Assembly: GCA_003447235.1 (NCBI GenBank)
Contig: DLZV01000027.1
Span: 1-22,627, forward strand
DNA from: Prevotella sp.
GTDB lineage: Bacteria; Bacteroidota; Bacteroidia; Bacteroidales; Bacteroidaceae
DNA length: 22,627 bases
Direction: 5' to 3'
Below the pieces are notes generated by a model that worked only from the letters and a program-made list of their open reading frames with translations, had not been told where the DNA came from and ran no database searches. The position numbers and the translations under genes are program-made. Positions 1 to 10,063 of the stretch are shown here, piece by piece (the first letter of the stretch is position 1; every line of letters begins with the position of its first letter).

Positions 1-34
1 ATTTTAACGAACTATTGTAAAAATAGAACGCAAG

Positions 35-736
35 ATGATAATAAAGAAAGCCGAATACACGATCTCCTCGCCGCGGGAGAGTATGTGTCCGAAGGACACC
101 AAGCCCGAGTTTGCCTTTATCGGACGATCCAATGTGGGCAAGTCGAGTCTGATCAATATGCTCACCAACCGCAAGGCTTTGGCCAAGACGTCGTCGAAGC
201 CGGGCAAGACCTTGCTCATCAACCACTTCATTATCAACAACGAGTGGTATCTGGTGGACCTCCCGGGCTATGGCTACGCCCAAGGGTCGAGCACGAAGTC
301 GTCGCAACGCCGCCTGGAGCAGATGATCGCGGGCTATATCCTCCAGCGCAAACAACTCGTTAACCTCTTTGTCCTCATTGACATCCGCCACGAGCAGCAG
401 CGCATCGACCGCGAGTTTGTCGATTGGCTGGGCGAGAGCGGGGTGCCGTTTTGTATCGTCTTTACCAAGTCGGACAAGTTGACGGCTGGCAAGGCGCGGG
501 CCAATGCGGAGCAATGGATGCACGCCCTGGAGGACCGCTGGGAGTCGCTGCCCCCTTACTTCATCACGAGCTCGTCGAAGCACGAGGGAGGCGAGGCCGT
601 GCTCGACTATATCGAGCAGTGCATCCACATGGATGAGGCTGCTGCGGAGGACGCTGCAGAGGTTGCCCCGAAGGACGCCGTGAATGATGCAGCAGAGGAC
701 GCTGCCGAGGCGGAGAACGCGACGGAGGCAGAATAA
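35..736 (+). CDS. engB: Ribosome biogenesis GTPase EngB/YsxC
   Basis: TrmE-Era-EngA-EngB-Septin family GTPase, which by family knowledge acts in late assembly of the large ribosomal subunit. The 233-aa protein shows the GTPase motifs in order: P-loop GRSNVGKSS (about 30-38), a switch-I threonine in SKPGKT (54-59), DLPGYG (75-80), TKSD (144-147) and SSSK (179-182). The globular domain ends near residue 198. A tail of about 34 residues made almost only of Ala, Glu, Asp and Asn follows, making the protein longer than the usual roughly 200 aa. The ATG at 35 gives the standard family N-terminus. The next gene starts 29 nt after the stop on the same strand, so the two are probably cotranscribed. 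No full promoter is visible in the 34 nt upstream. Confidence 0.95.
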   Translation: MIIKKAEYTISSPRESMCPKDTKPEFAFIGRSNVGKSSLINMLTNRKALAKTSSKPGKTLLINHFIINNEWYLVDLPGYGYAQGSSTKSSQRRLEQMIAGYILQRKQLVNLFVLIDIRHEQQRIDREFVDWLGESGVPFCIVFTKSDKLTAGKARANAEQWMHALEDRWESLPPYFITSSSKHEGGEAVLDYIEQCIHMDEAAAEDAAEVAPKDAVNDAAEDAAEAENATEAE

Positions 737-765
737 TCATTCGATCATCAAGAACCAGTCAGACT

Positions 766-2559
<1,794 letters not shown>

Positions 2560-2588
2560 GCAGCACGGACAACGCTTTGCAAAAGAAA

Positions 2589-2635
2589 AACCCGTCGCGC
2601 GGTACTCTAAGGGCCGTGCGACGGGTTGTTTTATC
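2589..2635. terminator. Bidirectional rho-independent terminator
   Basis: A 12-bp GC-rich stem (CCCGTCGCGCGG with CCGTGCGACGGG, one G-T pair) is flanked by an A-run on the left and TTGTTTT on the right. It lies between the ABC-F gene (+) and the secreted-protein gene (-), so it can end both convergent transcripts. Confidence 0.88.
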
Positions 2636-2682
2636 TATGTTTGGGGTCATAGGTTGCATTCGTATGGAAAGGGGAGGACTCT

Positions 2683-3654
2683 TTAGCGGTGTCCGCCAAA
2701 GGATCCGTGGGATCCGCCAGAGTTGCCGCCACTACGGGGGCTGCCACTACGCGGACTGCTCGGCGTGGGGCGAGAGGGACGGGTCGGCGCGGTGAAGGTG
2801 GAACGCGGCTGACTGGGGTTGGATCGGGAACCACCGAAGGAGCGCGGCGAACTGGGAGAAGTGCGCTGAACGCCCGTGGCGGGACCATACTGGCCGCTGC
2901 CGTTGTATCTTCTCGACGCTGAGGGCCGCTGCTGCGAACCATTGGGGTTGGGGCGTCTCACCGTCGTGCGGGTGCTGCTTTCGCGGCGACCTTGTACGCT
3001 GCCGTAGGGCTGGCTGCCGTTGTACGGGCGATGGTCCTGGCCGCCGTAGGAGGGACGGTCGGTCTGACTGCCAAAGGAGGGGCGGTCGTGCTGATTGCCA
3101 GCCACCATGTGGCCGTCACGATATCTGTAGCCATGGCCGAAGTCGCCACGACCGAAACCGTCGCGCATTCCGCCACGAGGACCGGGACCGCCATAGTGGC
3201 GACCGTGGTACCAGCTGCGGCCTCCGTTGTGATGCCAGGCGTGGGCGCCACGATAGACGCCGTAGAAGGTGGGGCGGCCGAAATAGTAGTAGTCGCGGTG
3301 GGGATAGCGGGCGTAGATGGCGAAGTGCCAGCAGCCGGTGTCCCAATAGAGCGGGCGGTAGAAGTAGGCGGCGTCGCAGAAGGCGCGATACTGCCACTCC
3401 AGGAGGACGTAGCTCATGTCGAGGTTGCGCCACCGCCAGTAGTTGCCGGCAAGGTCATCCACCGTGTTGATGCTCATCAAGTAGTCGAGGTTGATCTCGT
3501 AGGCGGCTTCATATTGCGCTTCGCTGAGGTTCAACTCGTAAGCCATCTTGTCGGTCAGGAACAATGCCTGCTGGCGTGCTTGCTCGTAGCTCATGGCGCT
3601 GGACGGCAAGGCGAGCAGGAGCAGGGCAGCCATGGTGAACAATAACTTCTTCAT
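2683..3654 (-). CDS. Secreted Gly/Arg/Ser-rich protein of unknown function
   Basis: Function not recognised. The 323-aa protein starts with a clear signal peptide (MKKLLFTMAALLLLALPSSA). Residues about 22-110 form an ordered region rich in Tyr, Trp and Leu; it begins with a helix-like stretch around MAYELNLSEAQYEAAYEINL and contains a Trp/Tyr/Phe cluster. From about residue 125 to the end the sequence is low-complexity (Gly, Arg, Ser, Pro, His, Asn) with loose repeats of the RPSYGG/RPYNGS type, and it ends SFGGHR. The pattern suggests an envelope or extracellular protein with a disordered basic tail. A good promoter lies upstream at 3719-3750 on the same strand. Divergent from the TPR gene. 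Confidence 0.8.
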   Translation of the reverse strand: MKKLLFTMAALLLLALPSSAMSYEQARQQALFLTDKMAYELNLSEAQYEAAYEINLDYLMSINTVDDLAGNYWRWRNLDMSYVLLEWQYRAFCDAAYFYRPLYWDTGCWHFAIYARYPHRDYYYFGRPTFYGVYRGAHAWHHNGGRSWYHGRHYGGPGPRGGMRDGFGRGDFGHGYRYRDGHMVAGNQHDRPSFGSQTDRPSYGGQDHRPYNGSQPYGSVQGRRESSTRTTVRRPNPNGSQQRPSASRRYNGSGQYGPATGVQRTSPSSPRSFGGSRSNPSQPRSTFTAPTRPSRPTPSSPRSGSPRSGGNSGGSHGSFGGHR

Positions 3655-3718
3655 CTTTATTCCTTGGTTAAAATGTTAGACTTCCGTTTGATGTGACCCT
3701 TTCTTTGGGTTCACGATG

Positions 3719-3750
3719 CAAAATAACGAAGAAAAAACGAGCCATGCAAA
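3719..3750 (-). promoter_or_regulatory. Bacteroidetes-type promoter for the secreted protein
   Basis: On the minus strand a TTTG (-33) at 3750-3747 is followed after 20 nt by TTATTTTG at 3726-3719, one mismatch from TAnnTTTG. Transcription would begin about 60 nt before the ATG at 3654. Confidence 0.6.
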
Positions 3751-3844
3751 GGATTTTCCCTAACTTGGCGGGGATTTCCCCTATCGTTGTCAAGAGCGCG
3801 GGATGTGGCGTGGAGGCTAAATAAGGTGAAATGGGCAGCGTTTA

Positions 3845-3876
3845 TTTGCCTATCTCGATGAAAAAATGTAATTTTG
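3845..3876 (+). promoter_or_regulatory. Bacteroidetes-type promoter for the TPR-helicase pair
   Basis: TTTG at 3845-3848, a 20-nt spacer, then TAATTTTG at 3869-3876. This matches the Bacteroidetes sigma-ABfr consensus exactly. The predicted 5' leader to the ATG at 3914 is about 30 nt. Confidence 0.8.
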
Positions 3877-3913
3877 CAAACCGTAATCAGAGAATCAGGA
3901 ATCGCATTTTAGT

Positions 3914-5110
3914 ATGAAACGATCCAACAGATTGGCTTTGCTCGCACTTCTCCTGCTCCTTCCGCTGGTGCTCTGCGCACAGAAGAAGCAGATACAGACT
4001 GCGCGCGACCAGGTGAAGTCGGGCAAGGACCTCGCCAAGGCCGTCGCCTCGATGCAGGGACTGCTGAGCGATTCCGCCAACCGTCAGAACCCGCGTATCT
4101 GGCTGGTGCTCTGCGACGCGCTGAAGGCACAGTATGAGCAGAGCAACGAGCGCCTCTACCTGAAGCAGGCCACGGACACGACGACGATCTTCTCGCTGAC
4201 GATGCGCCTCTTCGAGACGCTCTCGGCCTTCGACAGTCTCGACGTGAGGCCCGACAGTAAGGGAAGGGTGCGCGCCGAGCACAGGGAGCGCCATGCGGCC
4301 TTCCTCCACTCCATCCGCCCCAATCTCTTCAACGGCGGCGTCTTCTACACCCGCAAGCGCCAGTATGCCGATGCCTACCGCTTCTACGAGACCTATATCC
4401 AGAGCCAGGACTGGCCCATCTTCACGGGTTACGACTATGCGGACCGCGACCCGCTGCTGCCCCATGCCGCCTACTGGGCGATGTACTGTGGCTACAAACT
4501 GGGTTCGGCGGATCAGATCATCCGCTACCAGGACTTGGCGGAGCGCGACACGAGCATGCTCAACTTCATCAGGCAGTATCAGGCCGAGGCCTACCTGCTC
4601 CAGGGGGACTCGACACGCTATGTGGAGGCCCTTCGGGACGGTTTCGACCGTTATCCCAACTTCTCCTTCTTCTATCCGAGGCTGATCGCCTACTATGAGC
4701 GCCACGGCGACCACGACTCGTCGCTGGTGGTGGCAGATCGGGCGCTGGAGGCCGACTCCACGAGTGTGCTCTTCCGGTTGACGAAGGGATCGATACTCCT
4801 CAACCTGGGCCGCTACGACGACTGCATCGTGATCTGCAAGAAACTGCTGGAGCAGAACGACTCGCTGGCGGACGCCCATTTCTATATCGGACTGGCCTAC
4901 TTCAACCAGGCCATCGACTTGGACATCGTGGAGCAGCGGCACCGAGAGAAACGGCAGGAGATCACGAGGCTCTACAAGGAGGCGCTGCCCTACCTGGAGC
5001 GCTACCGGGCCTTGGCCCCCGACCAGCGAAACCGCTGGCTCCAGCCGCTCTACACGATCTACCTGAAGCTCAACATGGGGGAGGAGTTTGACGAGATCAA
5101 CAAACAATAA
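3914..5110 (+). CDS. Exported tetratricopeptide-repeat protein
   Basis: A 398-aa protein with a signal peptide: Arg near the N-terminus, a long Leu-rich core, then LCAQKK. The residue before Cys is Leu, so this is a poor lipobox, and cleavage by signal peptidase I near CA-Q is more likely than lipidation. The mature part is helical, with TPR-like pairs around residues 145-200 (YADAYRFYETYI), 210-260 and 280-380 (GRYDDCIVICKKLLEQNDSL, ADAHFYIGLAYFNQAIDL). By family knowledge TPRs are protein-docking scaffolds; the partner is unknown. It has its own consensus promoter. A helicase gene begins 24 nt downstream, so the two are probably one transcript although their predicted compartments differ. 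Confidence 0.8.
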   Translation: MKRSNRLALLALLLLLPLVLCAQKKQIQTARDQVKSGKDLAKAVASMQGLLSDSANRQNPRIWLVLCDALKAQYEQSNERLYLKQATDTTTIFSLTMRLFETLSAFDSLDVRPDSKGRVRAEHRERHAAFLHSIRPNLFNGGVFYTRKRQYADAYRFYETYIQSQDWPIFTGYDYADRDPLLPHAAYWAMYCGYKLGSADQIIRYQDLAERDTSMLNFIRQYQAEAYLLQGDSTRYVEALRDGFDRYPNFSFFYPRLIAYYERHGDHDSSLVVADRALEADSTSVLFRLTKGSILLNLGRYDDCIVICKKLLEQNDSLADAHFYIGLAYFNQAIDLDIVEQRHREKRQEITRLYKEALPYLERYRALAPDQRNRWLQPLYTIYLKLNMGEEFDEINKQ

Positions 5111-5134
5111 CCGAATCAGAACAACAGAACAAAG

Positions 5135-6463
5135 ATGAACAAGATACATACGCTGGCCGACCGTATCGGCATCACGCTGACGCCGATGCAGGAGACCGTG
5201 GCCGACCGATTGCTCCATACGGACCGCAACATAGTGGTCCTCTCGCCGACGGGATCGGGCAAGACCTTTGCCTATCTGCTGCCGCTGGTGGCCATGATCG
5301 ACGCGACGCGGCAGGAGGTGCAGGCCGTGGTTGTGGTGCCGGGACGCGAGTTGGCGCTGCAGTCGCAGCAGGTGCTGGAGTCGATGCGCACGGGACTGCG
5401 CTCGATGGCGGTCTATGGCGGCCGCCCCACGATGGAGGAGCACCGCAAGATGCGCGAGGTGCGCCCGCAGGTGGTCTTCGGCACGCCGGGCCGTCTCAAC
5501 GACCATATCGACAAGGGCAACCTGGAGGCGGAGACTGTGGGCATGCTGGTCATCGACGAGTATGACAAATGTCTCGAAATGGGATTCCAGGCCGAGATGA
5601 GCCGTCTCGTGGCGAGTCTGCCGGCAGTGCGCCGCAAGGTCCTGCTCTCGGCGACAAGGGCCGAGGAGGTGCCAGCCTTCATGCGCAATGCCTTGAAGGG
5701 CGCCCCCGAGGTGGTCGATTTCCTGCCTGACGACGAGGTGGTCTCCGATCGCGTACTAATAAATAAGGTGAGAAGCGAGGAGCGCGACAAGTTGCCCGCC
5801 CTGCTGCAGTTGCTCTGCCAGTTGGGCGAGGGTAAGACGGTGGTCTTCCTCAACTATCGTGACGCCGTGGGCCGCGTGGCTGACTATCTGGCCGAGGCGG
5901 GTTTCGACGTGAGCAGCCTCCATGGCGGACTGGACCAGCGGGAGCGCGAGCAGGCGGTCTATCGCTTTGCCAACGGGAGCGCCAACGTGCTGGTGAGTAC
6001 AGATCTGGCGTCCCGCGGACTCGATATCCCCGACATCAGTCATATCATCCACTATCATCTGCCCGAGACCGAGGAAGCCTATATCCACCGTACGGGCCGT
6101 ACGGCGCGCTGGGACAAGCAGGGCGCTACCTTCTTCCTGCTGGGTCCCGAGGAGGAGTTGCCCGCTTATGTCGAGGCCGAGATCCACGACTACCAGCTTG
6201 ACGGCGGTCAGCATCCCGTGCCCCGGGCCACGATGGCTACCTTGTATATAGGAAAAGGCAAGAAAGACAAGGTCTCGAAGGGCGATATCGTGGGTTTCCT
6301 CTGCAAGAAGGGCGGACTCAAAGCCACGGAGATCGGACGCATCGACGTGATGCAGCGCTATGCCTATGCCGCAGTGGCAAAAAGTAAACTCTCTACGGTT
6401 CTCAAAATGACAAGTGGAGAGAAAATCAAGGGAATCCGTACGGTAGTGGAGGAAATCAAGTGA
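5135..6463 (+). CDS. DEAD-box ATP-dependent RNA helicase, DbpA-like
   Basis: Superfamily 2 RNA helicase of 442 aa. Visible motifs: a short Q-motif region (LTPMQ, 15-19), motif I SPTGSGKT (37-44), Ia PGRELAL, Ib TPGR, motif II DEYD (141-144), motif III SAT (172-174), a motif V region STDLASRGLDIPD and motif VI HRTGRTAR (about 318-325). Motif II reads DEYD instead of DEAD; the catalytic Asp-Glu pair is intact. The C-terminal 70 residues (ATLYIGKGKKDKVSKGDIVG through IRTVVEE) match the DbpA-type RNA-binding domain, which in E. coli DbpA targets 23S rRNA hairpin 92. A role in large-subunit assembly is therefore likely. It begins 24 nt after the TPR gene. Confidence 0.9.
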   Translation: MNKIHTLADRIGITLTPMQETVADRLLHTDRNIVVLSPTGSGKTFAYLLPLVAMIDATRQEVQAVVVVPGRELALQSQQVLESMRTGLRSMAVYGGRPTMEEHRKMREVRPQVVFGTPGRLNDHIDKGNLEAETVGMLVIDEYDKCLEMGFQAEMSRLVASLPAVRRKVLLSATRAEEVPAFMRNALKGAPEVVDFLPDDEVVSDRVLINKVRSEERDKLPALLQLLCQLGEGKTVVFLNYRDAVGRVADYLAEAGFDVSSLHGGLDQREREQAVYRFANGSANVLVSTDLASRGLDIPDISHIIHYHLPETEEAYIHRTGRTARWDKQGATFFLLGPEEELPAYVEAEIHDYQLDGGQHPVPRATMATLYIGKGKKDKVSKGDIVGFLCKKGGLKATEIGRIDVMQRYAYAAVAKSKLSTVLKMTSGEKIKGIRTVVEEIK

Positions 6464-6480
6464 AACGCGTGACCAAATGT

Positions 6481-6532
6481 AAACTGTGCTGGGGCGCAAC
6501 ACGGCCTGTCCCCATGTCGCAGCTTACAGTTT
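6481..6532. other. Imperfect inverted repeat before serC
   Basis: AAACTGT-GCTG pairs with CAGC-TT-ACAGTTT, with an inner GGGG/CCCC. It lies between the helicase stop and the serC promoter. There is no T-run, so termination is uncertain; it may simply insulate the two units. Confidence 0.35.
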
Positions 6533-6555
6533 GATTGATAAAAAACGCTAAAATA

Positions 6556-6587
6556 TTTGGCCGTGTGGAAATAAAGCAGTAAATTCG
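6556..6587 (+). promoter_or_regulatory. Promoter of the serC-serA-DUF1015 cluster
   Basis: TTTG at 6556-6559, a 20-nt spacer, then TAAATTCG at 6580-6587 (one mismatch to TAnnTTTG). The expected 5' leader before the serC ATG at 6626 is about 32 nt. Confidence 0.7.
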
Positions 6588-6625
6588 CAGTCGAAACATC
6601 AATCAATTCAATTAATACTTTAGAG

Positions 6626-7693
6626 ATGAAGAAGTACAATTTCTATGCAGGCCCGTCGCTTCTGCCGCGCGAGGCCGTCGAGAACACTGCAAAGCAGATC
6701 CTGGATTTCAACGGTATGGGCGTATCTTTGATGTGCGTTAGCCACCGTAGTCCGGCTTTCCAGGCCGTTATGGACGAGACCGTCGCTCTCATCAAGGAGC
6801 TGCTCGACATTCCCGAGGGCTACTCAGTGCTCTTCCTTGGTGGCGGTGCTTCTACGCAGTTCATGCAGATCCCTGCCAACTTCCTGATCAAGAAGGCTGC
6901 CTATGTCAACACGGGTGTGTGGGCAAAGAAGGCCCTCAAGGAGGCTAAGCTCTTCGGTGAGGTGATCGAGGTTGCCTCTTCAGCTGCCGACAACTACAGC
7001 TACATCCCCAAGAACTACGACGTTCCTGCTGACGTGGACTACCTCCACGTTACGACCAACAATACGATCTACGGTACGGAGCTCCTCAAGGATCTCGACG
7101 TCAATGTGCCGATGATCGCCGATATGTCTTCTGATATCATGAGCCGCCCGGTCGATGTGTCTAAGTACAAGGCTATCTACGGTGGTGCTCAGAAGAACAT
7201 GTCTATGGCCGGTGTCACCTTCGTGATCGTCAAGGACGACGAGCTTGGCAAGGCTCCGCGCGAGTTGCCTACGATGGTTGACTATCGCACCCACGTGGAC
7301 AAGGGCTCTATGTTCAATACGCCTCCTGTGGTGCCTATCTACTCTCTGCTTGAGACGGTCCGTTGGGTGAAGGCCCAGGGTGGTGTCAAGGAGATGGAGC
7401 GTCGCGCTATCGAGCGTGCTGACATCCTTTACGGAGAGATCGACCGCAACCGCTTGTTCCGTGGTACCGTCGCCGAGGAGGATCGTTCTCGCATGAACAT
7501 CTGCTTCGTAATGAACGACGAGTACAAGGAGCTGGAGAAGCCGTTCTTCGACTTCGCTACCGAGCGTGGTATGTTGGGTATCAAGGGTCACCGTTCAGTC
7601 GGTGGTTTCCGTGCTTCTTGCTACAACGCTATGTCTGTCGAGGGTGTTCAGGCACTCGTCCAGGCTATGAAGGACTTCGAGGCACAGCACTAA
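6626..7693 (+). CDS. serC: Phosphoserine aminotransferase
   Basis: Pyridoxal-phosphate enzyme converting 3-phosphohydroxypyruvate plus glutamate to phosphoserine, the second step of serine synthesis; the family also serves vitamin B6 synthesis. The 355-aa length is normal. The N-terminus NFYAGPSLLPREA and the segment SHRSPAFQ are typical. The cofactor lysine is in GGAQKNMSMAG (Lys at about 190), and the substrate-binding region near the C-terminus reads GIKGHRSVGGFRASCYNAM. It heads a same-strand cluster with serA, which supplies its substrate. Codons ending in T (GCT, CGT, TCT) are clearly more frequent here and in the next two genes than in the flanking genes, which suggests high expression. 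Confidence 0.97.
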   Translation: MKKYNFYAGPSLLPREAVENTAKQILDFNGMGVSLMCVSHRSPAFQAVMDETVALIKELLDIPEGYSVLFLGGGASTQFMQIPANFLIKKAAYVNTGVWAKKALKEAKLFGEVIEVASSAADNYSYIPKNYDVPADVDYLHVTTNNTIYGTELLKDLDVNVPMIADMSSDIMSRPVDVSKYKAIYGGAQKNMSMAGVTFVIVKDDELGKAPRELPTMVDYRTHVDKGSMFNTPPVVPIYSLLETVRWVKAQGGVKEMERRAIERADILYGEIDRNRLFRGTVAEEDRSRMNICFVMNDEYKELEKPFFDFATERGMLGIKGHRSVGGFRASCYNAMSVEGVQALVQAMKDFEAQH

Positions 7694-7710
7694 TTTTTAG
7701 AAACATGAGT

Positions 7711-7745
7711 GAGACGGGGGAGCAGCAGTTTCCCTGTCTCCTTAT
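7711..7745 (+). terminator. Intercistronic hairpin between serC and serA
   Basis: GAGACGGGG pairs with CCCTGTCTC (one G-T pair), followed by CTTATT rather than a clean T-run. It lies about 35 nt before the serA ATG. It could be a weak terminator or an mRNA-stabilising 3' end for serC. Confidence 0.5.
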
Positions 7746-7775
7746 TATAACAGACTTATATAATCAATACATTCA

Positions 7776-8693
7776 ATGAAAGTTTTAATTGCAACTGCTA
7801 AGCCGTTCGCAGCTGAGGCTGTACAGGGCATCAAGAAGGAATTTGAGGGCACGGGCCACGAGGTAGTGCTCCTGGAGAAATATGAGACCAACGAGCAGCT
7901 CCTCGACGCTGTCAAGGACGTGGACGCCATGATCGTTCGCTCCGACAAAATCACCGCTGAGGTCCTCGACGCTGCCAAGAACTTGAAAATTGTCGTTCGC
8001 GCTGGTGCCGGCTTCGATTCTATCGACTGCCAGTATGCCAAGGAGAAGAACGTCGTCGTCGAGAACACGCCGGGTCAGAACGCCAACGCCGTGGCTGAGC
8101 TCGTGATGGGTATGCTCGTCTATGTGGCTCGCAACCACTTCAATGGCAAGTCTGGCCATGAGCTCATGGGCCGTCGTCTCGGTCTGCTCGCTTTCGGTAA
8201 TGTCGGTCGCAACGTGGCCCGCATCGCCAAGGGCTTCGGCATGGAGGTGTCTGCTTACGACGCTTTCGTTCCCGCTGAGGCTATCGAGAAGGAGGGTGTA
8301 CACGCTTGCAAGGACCAAAAGGAGCTCTTCGAGATCAGCGACGTGCTTTCTCTCCACATCCCCGCTACGCCGGAGACCATCAAGAGCATCAACTATGACA
8401 TGGTCAACCTGATGCCGAAGGGTGGCATCCTCGTCAACGCTGCCCGCAAGGAGGTGATCGACGAGGAGGGGCTGCTGAAGCTGATGAACGAGCGTGAGGA
8501 TCTCCGCTACATCGCCGACATCATGCCCGACATGGACGAGGAGTTCAAGAAGTTTGGCACACGCTACTTCGCTACGCCGAAGAAGATGGGTGCTCAGACC
8601 GCTGAGGCCAACATCAACGCTGGTATCGCTGCTGCCCGTCAGATCAACGCCTTCTTCACGGATGGCTGCACCAAGTTCCAGGTAAATAAGTAA
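7776..8693 (+). CDS. serA: D-3-phosphoglycerate dehydrogenase, short form without ACT domain
   Basis: NAD-dependent 2-hydroxyacid dehydrogenase, first step of serine synthesis, feeding SerC encoded just upstream. The protein has 305 aa and stops after the catalytic core, so it lacks the C-terminal ACT domain that gives serine feedback in longer forms. The Rossmann motif reads A-F-G-N-V-G (139-144), with Ala for the first Gly of GxGxxG. The adenosine-binding acid is Asp at about 162 (YDAF), and the catalytic Arg is in NAARKEV (224). The region that normally carries the catalytic His (TPHxGAS-like) reads TPKKMGAQTAEAN, with Lys in that place. To my knowledge this variant is shared by Bacteroidetes SerA proteins, so I keep the call on homology and neighbourhood. 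Confidence 0.88.
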   Translation: MKVLIATAKPFAAEAVQGIKKEFEGTGHEVVLLEKYETNEQLLDAVKDVDAMIVRSDKITAEVLDAAKNLKIVVRAGAGFDSIDCQYAKEKNVVVENTPGQNANAVAELVMGMLVYVARNHFNGKSGHELMGRRLGLLAFGNVGRNVARIAKGFGMEVSAYDAFVPAEAIEKEGVHACKDQKELFEISDVLSLHIPATPETIKSINYDMVNLMPKGGILVNAARKEVIDEEGLLKLMNEREDLRYIADIMPDMDEEFKKFGTRYFATPKKMGAQTAEANINAGIAAARQINAFFTDGCTKFQVNK

Positions 8694-8710
8694 TCATCTT
8701 TTTTTAATAG

Positions 8711-8757
8711 TCCCCTTTTCCCTGTTCTTGCGAGCGGGGGAATGGGGCGTTTTTTTT
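8711..8757 (+). terminator. Hairpin plus T8 between serA and the DUF1015 gene
   Basis: TCCCCTTTTCCC pairs with GGGGGAATGGGG, closed by an 11-13 nt loop, and is followed by eight T residues at 8750-8757. This is a good intrinsic terminator. It ends only 11 nt before the ATG of the next gene, so any serC-serA transcript reaching that gene must read through it. Confidence 0.75.
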
Positions 8758-8768
8758 CAATATTTTAT

Positions 8769-10025
8769 ATGGCAATTATTAAACCGTTCAAGGGCGTTCG
8801 CCCACCGAAAGAATATGTAGAGCGTGTAGAGTCGCGTCCTTACGACGTCCTCGATTCAGACGAGGCTCGCGCCGAGGCTGGTGACAACGAGATGAGTCTC
8901 TACCACATCATCAAGCCGGAGATCAACTTCCCCGAGGGCACCTCTGAGTACGACCCGCGCGTCTATGAGAGCGCCAAGGAGCACTTCAAGATGTTCCAGG
9001 AGAAGGGATGGCTCGTCCAGGACAAGGAGGATCACTACTACATCTACGCTCAGACGATGAACGGCCACACGCAGTATGGTCTCGTCGTGGGCGCCTATGT
9101 GGAGGACTACATGAATGGCGTGATCAAGAAGCATGAGCTTACCCGCCGTGACAAGGAGGAGGACCGCATGAAGCACGTTCGCGTCAACGACGCCAACATC
9201 GAGCCGGTCTTCTTCGCCTATCGCGACAACCAGACCCTCATCGACCTCTGCAACCGCTACGCTCAGACGGAGCCGGAGTATGACTTCATTGCTCCGATCG
9301 ACGGTTTCCGCCACCAGTTCTGGGTGATCAGCGACAAGAACGACATCGACACCATCACCAAGGAGTTTGCCGAGATGCCGGCTCTCTACATCGCCGATGG
9401 TCACCACCGTTCTGCTGCTGCTGCCCTCGTGGGTGCTGAGAAGGCTAAGCAGAACCCCAACCACACGGGCAAGGAGGAGTACAACTACTTCATGGCTGTC
9501 AGCTTCCCCGCAAGCCAGCTGACGATTCTCGACTACAACCGCGTCGTTCGCGACCTCAATGGTATGTCTTCTGAGGAGTTCCTCTCTGCACTGCAGGTCA
9601 ACTTCACGGTAGAGGACAAGGGCACGGAGATTTACAAGCCGGCTCGCCTCCACGAGTTCTCACTCTATCTCGACGGCCACTGGTACGCCCTCAACGCCAA
9701 GGAGGGTACTTACGATGACAACGATCCTATCGGCGTGCTCGACGTAGATATCTCCAGCCGTCTGATCCTCGACGAGCTGATGAACATCAAGGATCTCCGC
9801 TCTGACAAGCGTATCGACTTCGTTGGTGGTCTCCGTGGCCTCGGCGAGTTGAAGCGTCGTGTCGATAGCGGCGAGATGCGCTGGGCTCTGGCTCTCTATC
9901 CTGTCTCAATGAAGCAGATCATGGACATCGCCGACAGTGGCAACATCATGCCGCCGAAGGCCACATGGTTTGAGCCGAAACTTCGCTCTGGCTTGGTTAT
10001 CCACAAGTTGGAGACAGAGGATTGA
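8769..10025 (+). CDS. DUF1015 family protein
   Basis: A 418-aa protein of the DUF1015 family, whose biochemical function is not established to my knowledge. Family features seen: the N-terminus IIKPFKGVRPP, YHIIKPE, YIYAQTMNG, IAPIDGFRH and the hallmark ADGHHRSAAA (about 209-218). I place the start at 8769 (MAIIKPFKGVRPP). An in-frame ATG at 8742 lies inside the terminator hairpin and would add nine atypical residues. Its place directly after serC and serA, with the same T-ending codon preference, suggests a link to serine metabolism, but this is guilt by association. A terminator follows at 10064-10098. Confidence 0.88.
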   Translation: MAIIKPFKGVRPPKEYVERVESRPYDVLDSDEARAEAGDNEMSLYHIIKPEINFPEGTSEYDPRVYESAKEHFKMFQEKGWLVQDKEDHYYIYAQTMNGHTQYGLVVGAYVEDYMNGVIKKHELTRRDKEEDRMKHVRVNDANIEPVFFAYRDNQTLIDLCNRYAQTEPEYDFIAPIDGFRHQFWVISDKNDIDTITKEFAEMPALYIADGHHRSAAAALVGAEKAKQNPNHTGKEEYNYFMAVSFPASQLTILDYNRVVRDLNGMSSEEFLSALQVNFTVEDKGTEIYKPARLHEFSLYLDGHWYALNAKEGTYDDNDPIGVLDVDISSRLILDELMNIKDLRSDKRIDFVGGLRGLGELKRRVDSGEMRWALALYPVSMKQIMDIADSGNIMPPKATWFEPKLRSGLVIHKLETED

Positions 10026-10063
10026 TCATCTTTTTGATGATTAATGATTAATAGATTGTTTAG

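Noticed and set aside
3887..5506. Very long minus-strand ORF (539 codons) opposite the TPR and helicase genes
   Set aside because: It crosses two genes with clear domains on the plus strand and their promoter; its composition is typical of an antisense shadow.
8742..8768. Upstream ATG extending the DUF1015 protein by nine residues
   Set aside because: The ATG lies in the terminator stem and the added residues do not fit the family N-terminus MAIIKPFKG.
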